In this document: positions 10,938 through 19,588 of the stretch, one piece after another
How positions within the stretch are numbered: position 1 is the first letter of the stretch
Layout of the letters: each line of letters starts with the position of its first letter
NCBI RefSeq assembly: GCF_003268395.1
Contig: NZ_LQXQ01000012.1
Location: 1-64,000 of the forward strand
Source of the DNA: Acinetobacter sp. CFCC 10889
GTDB lineage: Bacteria; Pseudomonadota; Gammaproteobacteria; Pseudomonadales; Moraxellaceae
Reading direction: 5' to 3'
Length of the DNA stretch: 64,000 nucleotides
Program-made: the position numbers and the translations under genes
Notes under the pieces: model-generated
The model's input: the letters and a program-made list of their open reading frames with translations, nothing else
Told to the model about the DNA's origin: nothing
Databases searched by the model: none

Positions 10938-11279
10938 ATGCTGTCTTTATTTTTGAAATGTGTCATGGGGGCAGCAGTGGTGTTATTGATCGCTTTACTG
11001 TCTAAAAGCAAGGTGTTTTATATTGCAGGTTTAGTTCCACTATTTCCTACTTTTGCGTTAATCGCCCATGTGATCGTGGCACAAGATAAAGGTGCAGAAG
11101 CATTAAGGCAAACTGCTTTGTTTGGCATGTGGTCTTTAATTCCTTATTTTGTCTATCTTTTGGCAGTATATATGTTGGCAACGAAAATGCCGATTTGGTC
11201 GTGCTTGGGGGTTGCTACAGCATGTTGGATCATCGCAGCAGTGGTGTTGATTTTTGGTTGGAATAGTTATTTTTCATAA
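10938..11279 (+). CDS. glpM: GlpM family inner-membrane protein
   Basis: 113 residues with four predicted helices. The sequence YIAGLVPLFPTFALIAHVIV followed by ALRQTALFGMWSLIPYF is the conserved core of GlpM, first described in Pseudomonas as affecting alginate production and glycerol metabolism; its biochemical role is not established. The start is at ATG 10938 with a weak ribosome site. It is monocistronic, with the Fur box 140 bp upstream. Confidence 0.8.
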   Translation: MLSLFLKCVMGAAVVLLIALLSKSKVFYIAGLVPLFPTFALIAHVIVAQDKGAEALRQTALFGMWSLIPYFVYLLAVYMLATKMPIWSCLGVATACWIIAAVVLIFGWNSYFS

Positions 11280-11377
11280 ATCTTGCATCAATTTATGCAC
11301 AGTATTATTTTGTTTGAATGGTGTATGCTTGAAGCTGTGGAAAGTGTAAAAGTAATGTATTAAACAGGAAAATAACA

Positions 11378-11662
11378 ATGTATATCATTCAATTGCAGTA
11401 TCAAAAAAGCTTAGAAGAAGTTGATGCCTATTTGCGAGATCATGTGAAATGGCTTAAACAACAATTTGAACTCGGTCATTTCATTGCTGCTGGGCGCAAA
11501 GATCCTGTGACAGGAGGGGTATTGTTTACGAAAAATATGCCACTTGCTGAACTTGAAGATATTTTAAAATCAGATCCTTTTCAGGCGGTTGCTCAATATG
11601 AAATTACCAAGTTAGATGTCGGTTTGACTCATGTGGATTTTGAAAATTTAAAAGGAATTTAA
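11378..11662 (+). CDS. YciI-like family protein
   Basis: 94 residues, a single YCII-related (alpha/beta ferredoxin-like dimer) domain. Visible family features are the N-terminal strand MYIIQLQY, the HVKWLKQQFELGHFIAAGRKDP block containing the conserved His/Asp pair, and DPFQAVAQYEIT near the end. Members include dehydrochlorinase-like enzymes, but most have no known substrate. ACAGGAAAATAAC supplies the ribosome site. Convergent with tenA. Confidence 0.85.
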   Translation: MYIIQLQYQKSLEEVDAYLRDHVKWLKQQFELGHFIAAGRKDPVTGGVLFTKNMPLAELEDILKSDPFQAVAQYEITKLDVGLTHVDFENLKGI

Positions 11663-11688
11663 ATTTTTTGAATGTGTATAAATGACCA

Positions 11689-11720
11689 TTTCTCTTGCGT
11701 TATATTGAGCGCAAGAGAAA
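11689..11720. terminator. Hairpin between yciI-like gene and tenA
   Basis: 11-bp perfect stem TTTCTCTTGCG/CGCAAGAGAAA around a 10-nt loop, without a long T-tract; placed between convergent genes. Confidence 0.5.
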
Positions 11721-11745
11721 AGTGAAACACCGTAATTTTTAAAGC

Positions 11746-12420
11746 TTATTGCTCATCTAAACTAAGCCATTGTCTTTGATGATAAGCACCATCCCAAAAT
11801 AAATATTCAAGTTCAGCACCTTTGGTATACGCCTTGTGCATTTTCTCAATGGTGTCAGCATCACAACGTTCTGCAATACGATCAATGGTCGCTAAAACAT
11901 TTTTTACTGCTTGAGTAAATTCTTCACCTGAATAGGTATCTACCCATGCTTGATACGGGTTATTGGGTACAGAAGCACTGACAATGTCCTTACCCACTTC
12001 AGCATAAATCCAAAAGCATGGTAAAAGTGATGCCAAAACCACAGGATAACTTTCTGACCAAGCCGTTGCTGTTAAAAATGATGTGTAATGGTGGCAAGCT
12101 AAAGTTAAAGGCGTATTTTCAAAATCATCTTTGCTGATACCAAAATCTTGCATAAAACCATCATGCAAACTACGTTCAACGACAATCGCTTCTTTTGCAC
12201 CTTGAGTAAACTGGATAATGTCATCGGCATCAAAGGCTTTCGCACCACAGACTGCTAAAGCACGACCATACGCCACTAAATAGTGAGCATCTTGAATGAC
12301 ATAGTGGCAAAAAGCGGCTTGATCTAAAGTACCAGCAGCCAGTTCTTGGTTAAAAGGAAGTGCTAAGGTTTTTTGATAAAGTGCTAGATTACGTTGCCAA
12401 ACGTCTTGAGAAAATGACAT
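11746..12420 (-). CDS. tenA: Thiaminase II / aminopyrimidine aminohydrolase TenA
   Basis: 224 residues. TenA hydrolyses aminomethyl-pyrimidine products of thiamine breakdown to HMP so that they can be salvaged. The three catalytic residues fall at the B. subtilis TenA positions: Asp44 in VIQDAHYL, Cys135 in LLPCFWIYAEVG and Glu205 in ELEYLFWD. The whole sequence is helical as expected for the fold. It is transcribed alone; I see no TPP riboswitch in the 220 bp upstream. Confidence 0.93.
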   Translation of the reverse strand: MSFSQDVWQRNLALYQKTLALPFNQELAAGTLDQAAFCHYVIQDAHYLVAYGRALAVCGAKAFDADDIIQFTQGAKEAIVVERSLHDGFMQDFGISKDDFENTPLTLACHHYTSFLTATAWSESYPVVLASLLPCFWIYAEVGKDIVSASVPNNPYQAWVDTYSGEEFTQAVKNVLATIDRIAERCDADTIEKMHKAYTKGAELEYLFWDGAYHQRQWLSLDEQ

Positions 12421-12642
12421 AAAGTTATTCCAAACAGTTTATAAATAATGGCTTAACTATAACAACAATTAAAAAATTTACGACCTGAAAAACCGTTTAA
12501 ATCATGTCACATGTTCAAAAAAATCATACGAAGAGTTTAAGTAAAATCAGTAAAAGTTGTCATAATTAGCATATCTGGCTTAAACCTTGCTTTAAGCACT
12601 CTTCATTTATCCTTAGATAAAAATATTCATAGGTCGTCTATC

Positions 12643-13725
12643 ATGTGGAAACATTTTGGTTTCTCAATCATTTTTACGGTCGTGTGTCTTGCGATTTCTG
12701 CCTACTGGGGGTTTCACCACGGTCCAGAAGCTGGCTTAAAGACCATGTTCACGGCATTGACTATTACTGCGATTTTAGCAGTGATGGAGGTTTCACTTTC
12801 TTTTGATAATGCTGTGGTCAATGCTTCAGTTTTACGAGGCTGGGATCATTTTTGGAAAATGATCTTTTTAACAGTTGGTATTCTTATCGCAGTTTTTGGT
12901 ATGCGTTTGATCTTTCCGATTGTGATTGTGGCAGCAACAGCTGACATGGGCATGATGGAAGTGGTGAATATGGCATTGAATGATCCAAAGAATTATTCAG
13001 CACGTTTGATTGCCCATCATGCTGAAATTGCGGCATTTGGTGGTTCATTCTTACTTTTGGTATTTTTAAACTTTTTCTTGGATGAAGGTAAAGATACGCA
13101 TTGGTTTAAATGGCTTGAAGCACGTTTAGCCCATTTAGCCAATGTTCCTGCAATGTCAGTATTTTTAGCATTGATTGCTTTATTGATTATGGCTGCCAAT
13201 GTCGAAGAAGCAAAACGTCTTGTGGTAACAATGGCGGGGATTTGGGGTATCGTGATTTATATCGGGGTACAAGTACTCAGTCATTTACTTGGGGGTGAAC
13301 CTGAAGTCGATGAAAATGGTAATGCGATTGGTCATGATGCTTCTGGTGCGCCAACGGGTGCAATTAAAGCGGGTATTGGTGGTTTTATCTACCTAGAAGT
13401 ATTGGATGCATCATTCAGTTTTGATGGCGTGATAGGTGCATTTGCGATTACCTCTGATGTTGTCATTATCATGCTAGGTCTTGCAATTGGTGCGATGTTT
13501 GTGCGTTCGATGACCATTTATCTTGTTGAAAAAGGTACTTTGGATGCATATATCTACCTTGAACATGGCGCACATTATGCGATTGGTGCGTTGGCATTTA
13601 TTATGATTGCGAGTGGAACAGGTCTGCATGTACCTGAAGTGGTCACAGGTTTAATCGGTGTGGCATTTATTGTTTGGGCAGTGCTTGCATCTATTCAATA
13701 CAACAAACGGATTGCACAGCATTAA
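12643..13725 (+). CDS. DUF475 (TerC-like) integral membrane protein
   Basis: 360 residues with about nine membrane helices. The repeated acidic signatures EVSLSFDNAVVNASVL (near 49) and EVLDASFSFDGVIGAFA (near 258) resemble the TerC/YjbE superfamily, thought to handle metal ions. The family member here is DUF475, of unknown function. AGGT lies ten bases before ATG. Monocistronic with a strong terminator. Confidence 0.85.
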   Translation: MWKHFGFSIIFTVVCLAISAYWGFHHGPEAGLKTMFTALTITAILAVMEVSLSFDNAVVNASVLRGWDHFWKMIFLTVGILIAVFGMRLIFPIVIVAATADMGMMEVVNMALNDPKNYSARLIAHHAEIAAFGGSFLLLVFLNFFLDEGKDTHWFKWLEARLAHLANVPAMSVFLALIALLIMAANVEEAKRLVVTMAGIWGIVIYIGVQVLSHLLGGEPEVDENGNAIGHDASGAPTGAIKAGIGGFIYLEVLDASFSFDGVIGAFAITSDVVIIMLGLAIGAMFVRSMTIYLVEKGTLDAYIYLEHGAHYAIGALAFIMIASGTGLHVPEVVTGLIGVAFIVWAVLASIQYNKRIAQH

Positions 13726-13753
13726 TGCTTTTTTAAGAAAAATATTCATAATG

Positions 13754-13779
13754 AGGACGTATTTATACGTCCTTTTTTG
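13754..13779 (+). terminator. Intrinsic terminator after the DUF475 gene
   Basis: 8-bp stem AGGACGTA/TACGTCCT, 4-nt loop, followed by T6. Confidence 0.9.
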
Positions 13780-13862
13780 TACCTAGATCTCCCACAAACT
13801 CGTGGCAATATGCGATGATAGCGTGGGAATAAAGTGAAAAAAGTTTTGAAAAGTTTATTGAT

Positions 13863-15227
13863 ATGATGAATTCCATAGAGCGCCGTTCCACCTTTGCATT
13901 AAGTAGTATTTTTGCCTTACGCATGTTGGGGTTGTTCATGATCATTCCTGTCTTTGCTGTTGCAGGGCAGTCATATCAATATGCTACGCCTGCATTGCTT
14001 GGTTTAGCAGTGGGTGTTTATGGCTTGAGTCAGGCACTTTTGCAAATTCCTTTTAGCCTTTGGGCAGACCGTTTTAGTCGTAAACCGCTGATTATTTTTG
14101 GCTTGTTGTTATTTGCTTTAGGCGGTGCAGTTGCTGCTATGTCGGAAACCATTTATGGGGTGATCATCGGGCGAGCAATTGCAGGAGCAGGGGCTGTTTC
14201 TGCAGTGGTGATGGCGCTACTTGCAGATGTCACACGTGAAGAAAACCGAACCAAAGCCATGGCAGTCATGGGGATGAGCATCGGTTTATCTTTTACTGTG
14301 GCTTTTAGCTTAGGACCTTGGCTCACGACTTTGGTGGGAATTTCAGGTTTGTTCTGGGTAACGACCATCATGGGCTTATTAGCGATTGTAAGCTTATTCC
14401 TCGTGCCGAAAACCACACGTCACCATAAGAATTTTAAACAAGGTTATCTCAACCAGCTCAAGCAAGTGTTGAAAATGGGGGATCTCAATCGTCTGCATGT
14501 GTCGGTATTTTCACTACATTTATTGCTGACTGCGATGTTTGTCTATGTCCCATCACAATTGATTAATTTTGCAGGTATTCCACTATCAAAACATGGCATT
14601 GTGTATTTGCCCTTATTAGTGATCAGCCTGTTCTTTGCATTTCCAAGTATTATTTTGGCGGAAAAATATCGCAAAATGCGGGGGATTTTCCTGACTGCAA
14701 TTGCAGGGATTATTGCAGGATTAGCGATTTTAATTTTTGGTTATGAGTCTAAATATATTCTCTTACTCGGCTTGGGTTTATTTTTTATTGCTTTTAATGT
14801 GATGGAAGCATTATTACCCTCGTGGTTATCGAAAGCTGCACCCATCCAATCCAAAGCAACTGCGATGGGTGTCAATGCCAGTGGACAGTTCTTAGGTGCA
14901 TTTTTTGGTGGAACATTGGGGGGGCAATTATTGTTGTTAAATAACACTACAATGGGTTGGAGTGTGCTAACAGCTATTGCTATAATTTGGTTGCTGATCA
15001 GTTTTGGTTTGGCGCAACCTCGTTACTTAACATCCATCGTCTTACGTTTGCCTGAAAATCAACAAACCGATAATTGGACTTCTCAGTTATTGGCAATTCG
15101 TGGTATTGAAGAAGTTGTGGTGATGTCAGAACAGCAAGTGGCATATATAAAGGTTGATAAACAGCAAATAGATGATGCTGGGCGACAACATTTAACGCAC
15201 TTGTTTGGCAAAGAGGTAGCCATTTAA
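13863..15227 (+). CDS. yajR: MFS transporter of the YajR type
   Basis: 454 residues with 12 membrane helices in residues 10-395. The MFS motif A variant WADRFSRKPLIIFG is after helix 2, and motif B-like GRAIAGAGAVSAVVMAL follows. The C-terminal soluble 60 residues (after QPRYLTSIVLRLP) match the YAM domain, a small ferredoxin-like module found in YajR. YajR is a proton-driven exporter whose substrate is unknown. The start has two adjacent ATGs and only a weak ribosome site. It is 51 bp upstream of ssb, an arrangement also known in related gamma-proteobacteria, suggesting co-transcription. Confidence 0.9.
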   Translation: MMNSIERRSTFALSSIFALRMLGLFMIIPVFAVAGQSYQYATPALLGLAVGVYGLSQALLQIPFSLWADRFSRKPLIIFGLLLFALGGAVAAMSETIYGVIIGRAIAGAGAVSAVVMALLADVTREENRTKAMAVMGMSIGLSFTVAFSLGPWLTTLVGISGLFWVTTIMGLLAIVSLFLVPKTTRHHKNFKQGYLNQLKQVLKMGDLNRLHVSVFSLHLLLTAMFVYVPSQLINFAGIPLSKHGIVYLPLLVISLFFAFPSIILAEKYRKMRGIFLTAIAGIIAGLAILIFGYESKYILLLGLGLFFIAFNVMEALLPSWLSKAAPIQSKATAMGVNASGQFLGAFFGGTLGGQLLLLNNTTMGWSVLTAIAIIWLLISFGLAQPRYLTSIVLRLPENQQTDNWTSQLLAIRGIEEVVVMSEQQVAYIKVDKQQIDDAGRQHLTHLFGKEVAI

Positions 15228-15278
15228 ACATAACTCTTATAAAGTAAAACATAGAATCGAATAGGAAGATAATCTCTG

Positions 15279-15899
15279 ATGCGTGGTGTAAATAAAGTCA
15301 TTTTAGTGGGTACTTTGGGTCGTGATCCAGAAACGAAAACTTTCCCAAATGGTGGTTCTCTCACTCAGTTTTCAATTGCAACCAGTGAATCTTGGACAGA
15401 TAAGAATACAGGCGAACGAAAAGAACAAACAGAATGGCACCGTATCGTATTGCACAACCGTTTAGGTGAAATTGCACAGCAATATTTACGTAAAGGCTCA
15501 AAAGTTTATATCGAAGGTTCATTGCGTACTCGTCAATGGACAGATCAAAATGGTCAAGAGCGTTACACCACAGAAATCCGTGGTGAACAAATGCAAATGC
15601 TTGATTCAAACCGTCAGCAAGGTGAACAGGGTCAAGGCTTTGGTGGTGATAATGGCGGTTATAGCCAACCTCGTTTTAATAACAATAATAATCAGCAAGG
15701 TGGTTTTAATAACAACCAAGGCGGCTATGGTAATCAGGGCAATCAAGGCGGCTATGGTAACCAAGGCAATAGCAACCAAGGTAACTATGGCAATGCGGGC
15801 AACAATGTAAACCAAGGTTTCCAATCGCCTAAGCCAGCAGCAGCGCCTGCGACACCTGCACAAGCACCAGCAGATTTAGATGATGATCTTCCGTTCTGA
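15279..15899 (+). CDS. ssb: Single-stranded DNA-binding protein
   Basis: 206 residues. The N-terminal 110 form the OB fold ([17 protein letters not shown], then [36 protein letters not shown]). Residues 120-180 are a low-complexity Gly/Asn/Gln linker with tandem [12 protein letters not shown] repeats. It ends in the acidic tip DLDDDLPF, which docks repair and replication partners such as RecO, RecQ and PriA. Functions as a tetramer coating single-stranded DNA. A start at ATG 15279 is preceded by AGGAAG. The stop region is unusual: an inverted copy of the tip codons follows (see findings). Confidence 0.97.
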   Translation: MRGVNKVILVGTLGRDPETKTFPNGGSLTQFSIATSESWTDKNTGERKEQTEWHRIVLHNRLGEIAQQYLRKGSKVYIEGSLRTRQWTDQNGQERYTTEIRGEQMQMLDSNRQQGEQGQGFGGDNGGYSQPRFNNNNNQQGGFNNNQGGYGNQGNQGGYGNQGNSNQGNYGNAGNNVNQGFQSPKPAAAPATPAQAPADLDDDLPF

Positions 15900-15930
15900 T
15901 TAACACTTAAAACGGTAAATCGTCATCCAA
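15876..15930. repeat. Inverted copy of the ssb tail codons
   Basis: The last codons of ssb (15876-15899: L-D-D-D-L-P-F-stop) are mirrored on the minus strand at 15930-15907, which also reads L-D-D-D-L-P-F-stop. The arms differ only at synonymous positions (GAT/GAC, CTT/TTA, TTC/TTT, TGA/TAA), and a 7-nt gap separates them. Confidence 0.8.
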
Positions 15931-15957
15931 ACCCTTTGTGCAAACAGAGGGTTTTTT
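15930..15957 (+). terminator. Intrinsic terminator after ssb
   Basis: AACCCTTTG/CAGAGGGTT stem with one G-T wobble, 6-nt loop, followed by T6. Confidence 0.85.
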
Positions 15958-15988
15958 ATTGAAAAATAGAGAAATGAGAAAATAAAAA

Positions 15989-16531
15989 ATGTCAGCACAT
16001 CCAATTTTAAAAAGAGTAGAAGATGTATTTCAGCAGTTGATAGTACTGATTCATTCTCCTGAATTTTTAGCAGGAAACTATCATGATCATAAAAATATCA
16101 TCATTGAAAATGAAAAAGATGCGATTGAATTTTCAACTGATCAAGATATTGATTTGAATTATGGTGAAGAATATACATATTGGATCGATTTTATTGAAGA
16201 TCGAGGGGATATGTGTTCGATTTGGGCGTTGGAATCAGAGTTGGAGCACAGTGTTCAAGAAGAATATAATGTTTTATTGAAGCACTATTTAGAAGATGAA
16301 TTCTCTCGAAAATTATTTGAAAGTGCAGATTTGAAAGGATTTCCAAATGAGTTGCAAGGACATCTGCATAGTTATTTATTTGTTATTTTTAATTATAAAA
16401 TTTTCTTTGATGAAATTCCTCCATTTTGGCAGGAAATTCTGTTGATCTTGGAACAAGGTGGTTTTCCTACAGGGTGGAAAGGTGCATTTCCAAAAGGGGA
16501 AATGCTGATTTATAATCATAAAACTAAATAA
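15989..16531 (+). CDS. Hypothetical acidic protein
   Basis: 180 residues, soluble, strongly acidic and rich in aromatic residues. I do not recognise a named family. The C-terminal segment PPFWQEILLILEQGGFPTGW followed by KGAFPKGEMLIY has the 'G-G-x-P-x-G-W-x-G-x-x-P-x-G-x' pattern seen in assorted cytoplasmic hypothetical proteins, some in toxin/immunity contexts, but no toxin gene is next to it. The start at ATG 15989 has only a weak AG-rich upstream region. A hairpin follows. Confidence 0.65.
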   Translation: MSAHPILKRVEDVFQQLIVLIHSPEFLAGNYHDHKNIIIENEKDAIEFSTDQDIDLNYGEEYTYWIDFIEDRGDMCSIWALESELEHSVQEEYNVLLKHYLEDEFSRKLFESADLKGFPNELQGHLHSYLFVIFNYKIFFDEIPPFWQEILLILEQGGFPTGWKGAFPKGEMLIYNHKTK

Positions 16532-16557
16532 ATCTCCTTTATTTTCAAAGGAGATTT
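16530..16557. terminator. Bidirectional hairpin between convergent genes
   Basis: 11-bp stem AAATCTCCTTT/AAAGGAGATTT around ATTTTC. It overlaps the stop of the upstream gene by two bases. Confidence 0.65.
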
Positions 16558-16563
16558 AGATTA

Positions 16564-17028
16564 TTACTTCTTCGCCGATACCCACATGGTAATCACGGCT
16601 TTAAACACAGTATTTTGATGAATATCTTTCACTTCAACATTCACCAAATAATCACTGCCTTGATTCCACTGAAAATCTGCCTCAACAGGTGTAGCAATCG
16701 CAGTCAAATCTGTTTCTGCTTTCTTTAAATATTCCACCGTCATACCTTTGGGAATCCAGCGATGCGAAGAAGGTACAGTCGCATCCGTCATGGTTCCGCC
16801 TGCAAGTTCAGCCATATTACACATTGCAATCGCATGAACCGTTCCGATATGGTTCAGCACAGAACGCTGCTTCTTGATTTTAATTTCACAATAATTCGGT
16901 GCAAGTTGTTCAAAAACAGGGGAAATACTGCCGAAATACGGTGCTTTCAGGCAAATCAATTTTGAAAATGTCCATTTCCCTGCGGGTTTGTTTTTAAAGC
17001 GATTCCATAATTTTAATGCTTGGCTCAT
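16564..17028 (-). CDS. DUF4442 hotdog-fold protein (putative thioesterase)
   Basis: 154 residues from ATG 17028, supported by GGAAA upstream; the longer frame would run through the operator region. The pattern LNHIGTVHAIAMCNMAELAGGTM is the conserved central helix and active region of hotdog proteins of the DUF4442/acyl-CoA thioesterase type. The likely role is in acyl-CoA handling. It is divergent from a TetR gene and shares the operator-like repeats at 17053-17085, so it is probably the main target of that regulator. Confidence 0.8.
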   Translation of the reverse strand: MSQALKLWNRFKNKPAGKWTFSKLICLKAPYFGSISPVFEQLAPNYCEIKIKKQRSVLNHIGTVHAIAMCNMAELAGGTMTDATVPSSHRWIPKGMTVEYLKKAETDLTAIATPVEADFQWNQGSDYLVNVEVKDIHQNTVFKAVITMWVSAKK

Positions 17029-17052
17029 TGTTATTTCCAAAAGAAGTAAAAC

Positions 17053-17085
17053 AGAATATAATTCTAATACAGAATAATATTCTGT
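17053..17085. promoter_or_regulatory. Twin TetR-type operators
   Basis: Two inverted repeats with the same AGAAT/ATTCT arms: AGAAT-ATA-ATTCT (17053-17065) and ACAGAATA-A-TATTCTGT (17069-17085). Their centres are 18 bp apart, which places two dimers on almost one DNA face between the divergent hotdog and TetR genes. Confidence 0.75.
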
Positions 17086-17150
17086 TATTGGCTCGGCAGA
17101 CACATTCTGCTGCCAAGTCGGTCAAAGCAAGGTTGTGGAATTTAAAATTG

Positions 17151-17774
17151 ATGGAAAATATCGAATTATTACAACGGATTTATGTTGGAAAACGGGCAGA
17201 ATTAAAACGCACGATTTTACATGAAGCCTTATTTTGCTTTTTAAATCATGGGATTGAAACCACCAATATTGAGATGATCCGTGAACGTGCTGAAACCAGT
17301 GTTGGGGCGATTTATCATCATTTTAAAAATAAAGAAGGCATTGTTCGGGCTTTATATTTGAGTGCTTTGCAAGATCAGGCGCAGCGCCGTGAACACGCTT
17401 TATCGCAAGTCCGCTCTTTAGAAGAAGCGATTAAAGCCATTGTGAGGAGTTATATTGATTGGGTGATGGATTATGCTGATTTTGCACGTTTTTTATATAT
17501 GTCAGGGGCATTGGTGAATCGTGTTGATCAAGATTTGGAATTAAAACACGTCAATCAGCAACGTAATCAAGATTTAATGAAATGCATACAAGGCTTTGAA
17601 GATGCTGATAAAATTAACAATATTCCACAAGAATTACTATTATCTTTGGTCATCGGGGCAACGGAAAGTTATTGTCGGGCGTGGTTGTCGCATAAAGTGA
17701 AAACTTCACCACAAGATTATCAAAATGTTTTGGCAAAGACAGCGTGGAACAATATTGCGTACTTTTCAGAGTAA
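17151..17774 (+). CDS. TetR/AcrR family transcriptional regulator
   Basis: 207 residues from ATG 17151. The N-terminal helix-turn-helix is typical: KRTILHEALFCFLNHGIETTNIEMIRERAETSVGAIYHHFKNKEGIVRALY (here read in two parts, residues 16-66). The remainder is the helical ligand-binding and dimer domain. The ribosome site is weak. It lies divergent from the DUF4442 gene; twin operators in the gap suggest autoregulation and control of that gene, with an acyl-CoA-like effector as a guess. Confidence 0.88.
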   Translation: MENIELLQRIYVGKRAELKRTILHEALFCFLNHGIETTNIEMIRERAETSVGAIYHHFKNKEGIVRALYLSALQDQAQRREHALSQVRSLEEAIKAIVRSYIDWVMDYADFARFLYMSGALVNRVDQDLELKHVNQQRNQDLMKCIQGFEDADKINNIPQELLLSLVIGATESYCRAWLSHKVKTSPQDYQNVLAKTAWNNIAYFSE

Positions 17775-17917
17775 TCTAAAGTGCCGATCATGTCCTGTAT
17801 TTTTAATCTAAAAAATAGATTATAATTATAAAAAACTTCTGTTTTACCGATTTAGCGTTTTTGCGTATTCTAGCTTCACAGACAAGCAATCCCTGCAACG
17901 AATTGAAGGAATACCCA

Positions 17918-18481
17918 ATGAGCTTAATCAATACCCACGTTAAACCATTTCATGCAACAGCATATAAAAATGGTGAATTTGTTGAAGTTTCAGAACAGGA
18001 TATGATCGGTAAATGGTCAGTTGTATTTTTCTATCCTGCTGATTTTACATTTGTTTGTCCAACTGAATTGGGCGATCTTGCAGATAACTATGCAGAATTC
18101 CAAAAAATGGGTGTAGAGATTTATTCAGTATCTACAGATACACATTTCACCCACAAAGCTTGGCATGATGCATCTGACGAAATCAAAAAAATCCAATATA
18201 CTATGGTGGGTGATCCAACATGGACTTTGGCGAAAAACTTTGAAGTGCTGATCGAAGCGGAAGGTTTGGCAGATCGTGGAACATTTGTGATCGACCCTGA
18301 AGGGAAGATCCAAATTGTTGAAATCAATGCGGGTGGTATTGGTCGTGATGCACAAGAACTTCTTCGTAAAGTCAAAGCTGCACAATATGTTCATGCACAT
18401 CCTGGTGAAGTTTGCCCTGCAAAATGGAAAGAAGGTGATGCAACACTTGCACCTTCGATTGATCTGATTGGCAAAATCTAA
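17918..18481 (+). CDS. ahpC: Alkyl hydroperoxide reductase C (2-Cys peroxiredoxin)
   Basis: 187 residues from ATG 17918 (AAGGA upstream), identical in length to E. coli AhpC. Peroxidatic Cys47 is in FTFVCPTE and resolving Cys166 in GEVCPAKW; the GDPTW loop and [11 protein letters not shown] strand are also conserved. It reduces hydrogen peroxide and organic peroxides and needs AhpF or another disulfide reductase; no ahpF is adjacent. Ends at a terminator. Confidence 0.96.
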   Translation: MSLINTHVKPFHATAYKNGEFVEVSEQDMIGKWSVVFFYPADFTFVCPTELGDLADNYAEFQKMGVEIYSVSTDTHFTHKAWHDASDEIKKIQYTMVGDPTWTLAKNFEVLIEAEGLADRGTFVIDPEGKIQIVEINAGGIGRDAQELLRKVKAAQYVHAHPGEVCPAKWKEGDATLAPSIDLIGKI

Positions 18482-18516
18482 GTATTTAAATATTTCAATA
18501 GATTGACTATAAAAAT

Positions 18517-18541
18517 CAAAGTTTCGGCTTTGGATTTTTTG
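18517..18541 (+). terminator. Intrinsic terminator after ahpC
   Basis: CAAAG-TTTCGG-CTTTG hairpin followed by T6. Confidence 0.75.
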
Positions 18542-18544
18542 TAT

Positions 18545-19472
18545 TTAAGTCAAATAACCTTGATGCTGATCTGCATAATTTCGCATACCTTGAATAAGAT
18601 GTTCAATGAATTTATCCATGATCATTGCTTGTCCTTTTCGTGATGCATAGACCAATTGCACTGTACCAATATTAGAACACCATTCAGGTAATATATGGAT
18701 TAAACGACCTGATTGAATATCTTTTTCCACCGTTAAATAGGGCAGATCAGCAATGCCTAAACCGTCTAAAACGGCATGATAAACACCTGAAAGATCATTG
18801 CTTTTCACTCGTGGTTGCAGATGGATCTCAATCTGTTCCGCATGTGAAATATTATGCAAATGCCAATGGGAAGCCTGTTTTTGACTGCCTAAAGCAATAC
18901 TTGGAAAATCATACAATTCAGTAATATGCGTTAGTTGTCGACCTTGTAAAAGTGCAGGGCTTGCCACCAGACAATGTGTGGTTTTAATCACATCACGCAC
19001 GATAATACTCGAGTCTTCATTGGCTGAAAAATTGGTTCGAATCGCCAAATCAATATCATCATTCAACACATCCACCCTGCGACTGCTGAGTTCCATTTCA
19101 ATATTAACTTTGGGGTAGGTTTTTAAAAATTGTGTTAAAAGTGGCTGAATTTGATGTTGCATCATCATGGGCGGGCAACTGAATTTGATTAAACCTTGCG
19201 GTTCTATACTGCTTTGTTTCAATAAAATATTTTCAATATGATCGGCATGTTCGATGATTTTTTTTGCATTCTTCAAAAAACTCCTGCCCCAAAGCAGTCA
19301 CTTTAAAATGACGAGTTGAGCGTTGAATCAGGGTGACATTAAATTTGGCTTCTAAGTCTAAAATGCGCCGACTGAGTTTGGATTTGGTAATGTCCGTTGC
19401 TTCACTGGCAGCACTAAATCCACCATACTTGACCACCAGATAGAAGTAGTAATAATCATCAAAAGAATGCAT
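18545..19472 (-). pseudogene. LysR family regulator split by a +1 frameshift
   Basis: Two overlapping frames make one LysR protein of about 308 residues. The first (ATG 19472, AGGAC upstream) encodes the winged HTH: FYLVVKYGGFSAASEATDIT, then SKLSRRILDLEAKFNVTLIQRS, ending FFEEC. The second encodes the periplasmic-binding-like effector domain from KIIEHADHIENILLKQ onward. The break is in a run of eight A (T8 at 19258-19265 on the plus strand); seven A would restore ...EECKKIIEHAD. Such a tract could be an error, a lesion or phase-variable. It likely regulated the neighbouring YcaC-like hydrolase and pirin, whose divergent promoter region contains a suitable palindrome. Confidence 0.8.
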
Positions 19473-19545
19473 GAATTGTCCTGAATAAAGCTTTTTATGC
19501 ACCATATCATAATGCACAATAATCTTTTTTATCCTATAAATAAGA

Positions 19546-19569
19546 AAAAGCGATCAGAAGATCGCTTTT
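19546..19569 (-). terminator. Terminator of the YcaC-like gene
   Basis: Perfect 10-bp stem AAAAGCGATC/GATCGCTTTT, AGAA loop, with a T-rich stretch continuing on the minus strand. Confidence 0.85.
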
Positions 19570-19588
19570 AAAACCGATATTGTCATAC

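Noticed and set aside
12421..12642. Possible TPP riboswitch upstream of tenA
   Set aside because: No conserved THI-box elements are visible.
15690..15800. Short tandem repeats that might suggest a CRISPR or satellite
   Set aside because: They encode the Gly/Asn/Gln linker of SSB in frame; no spacers.
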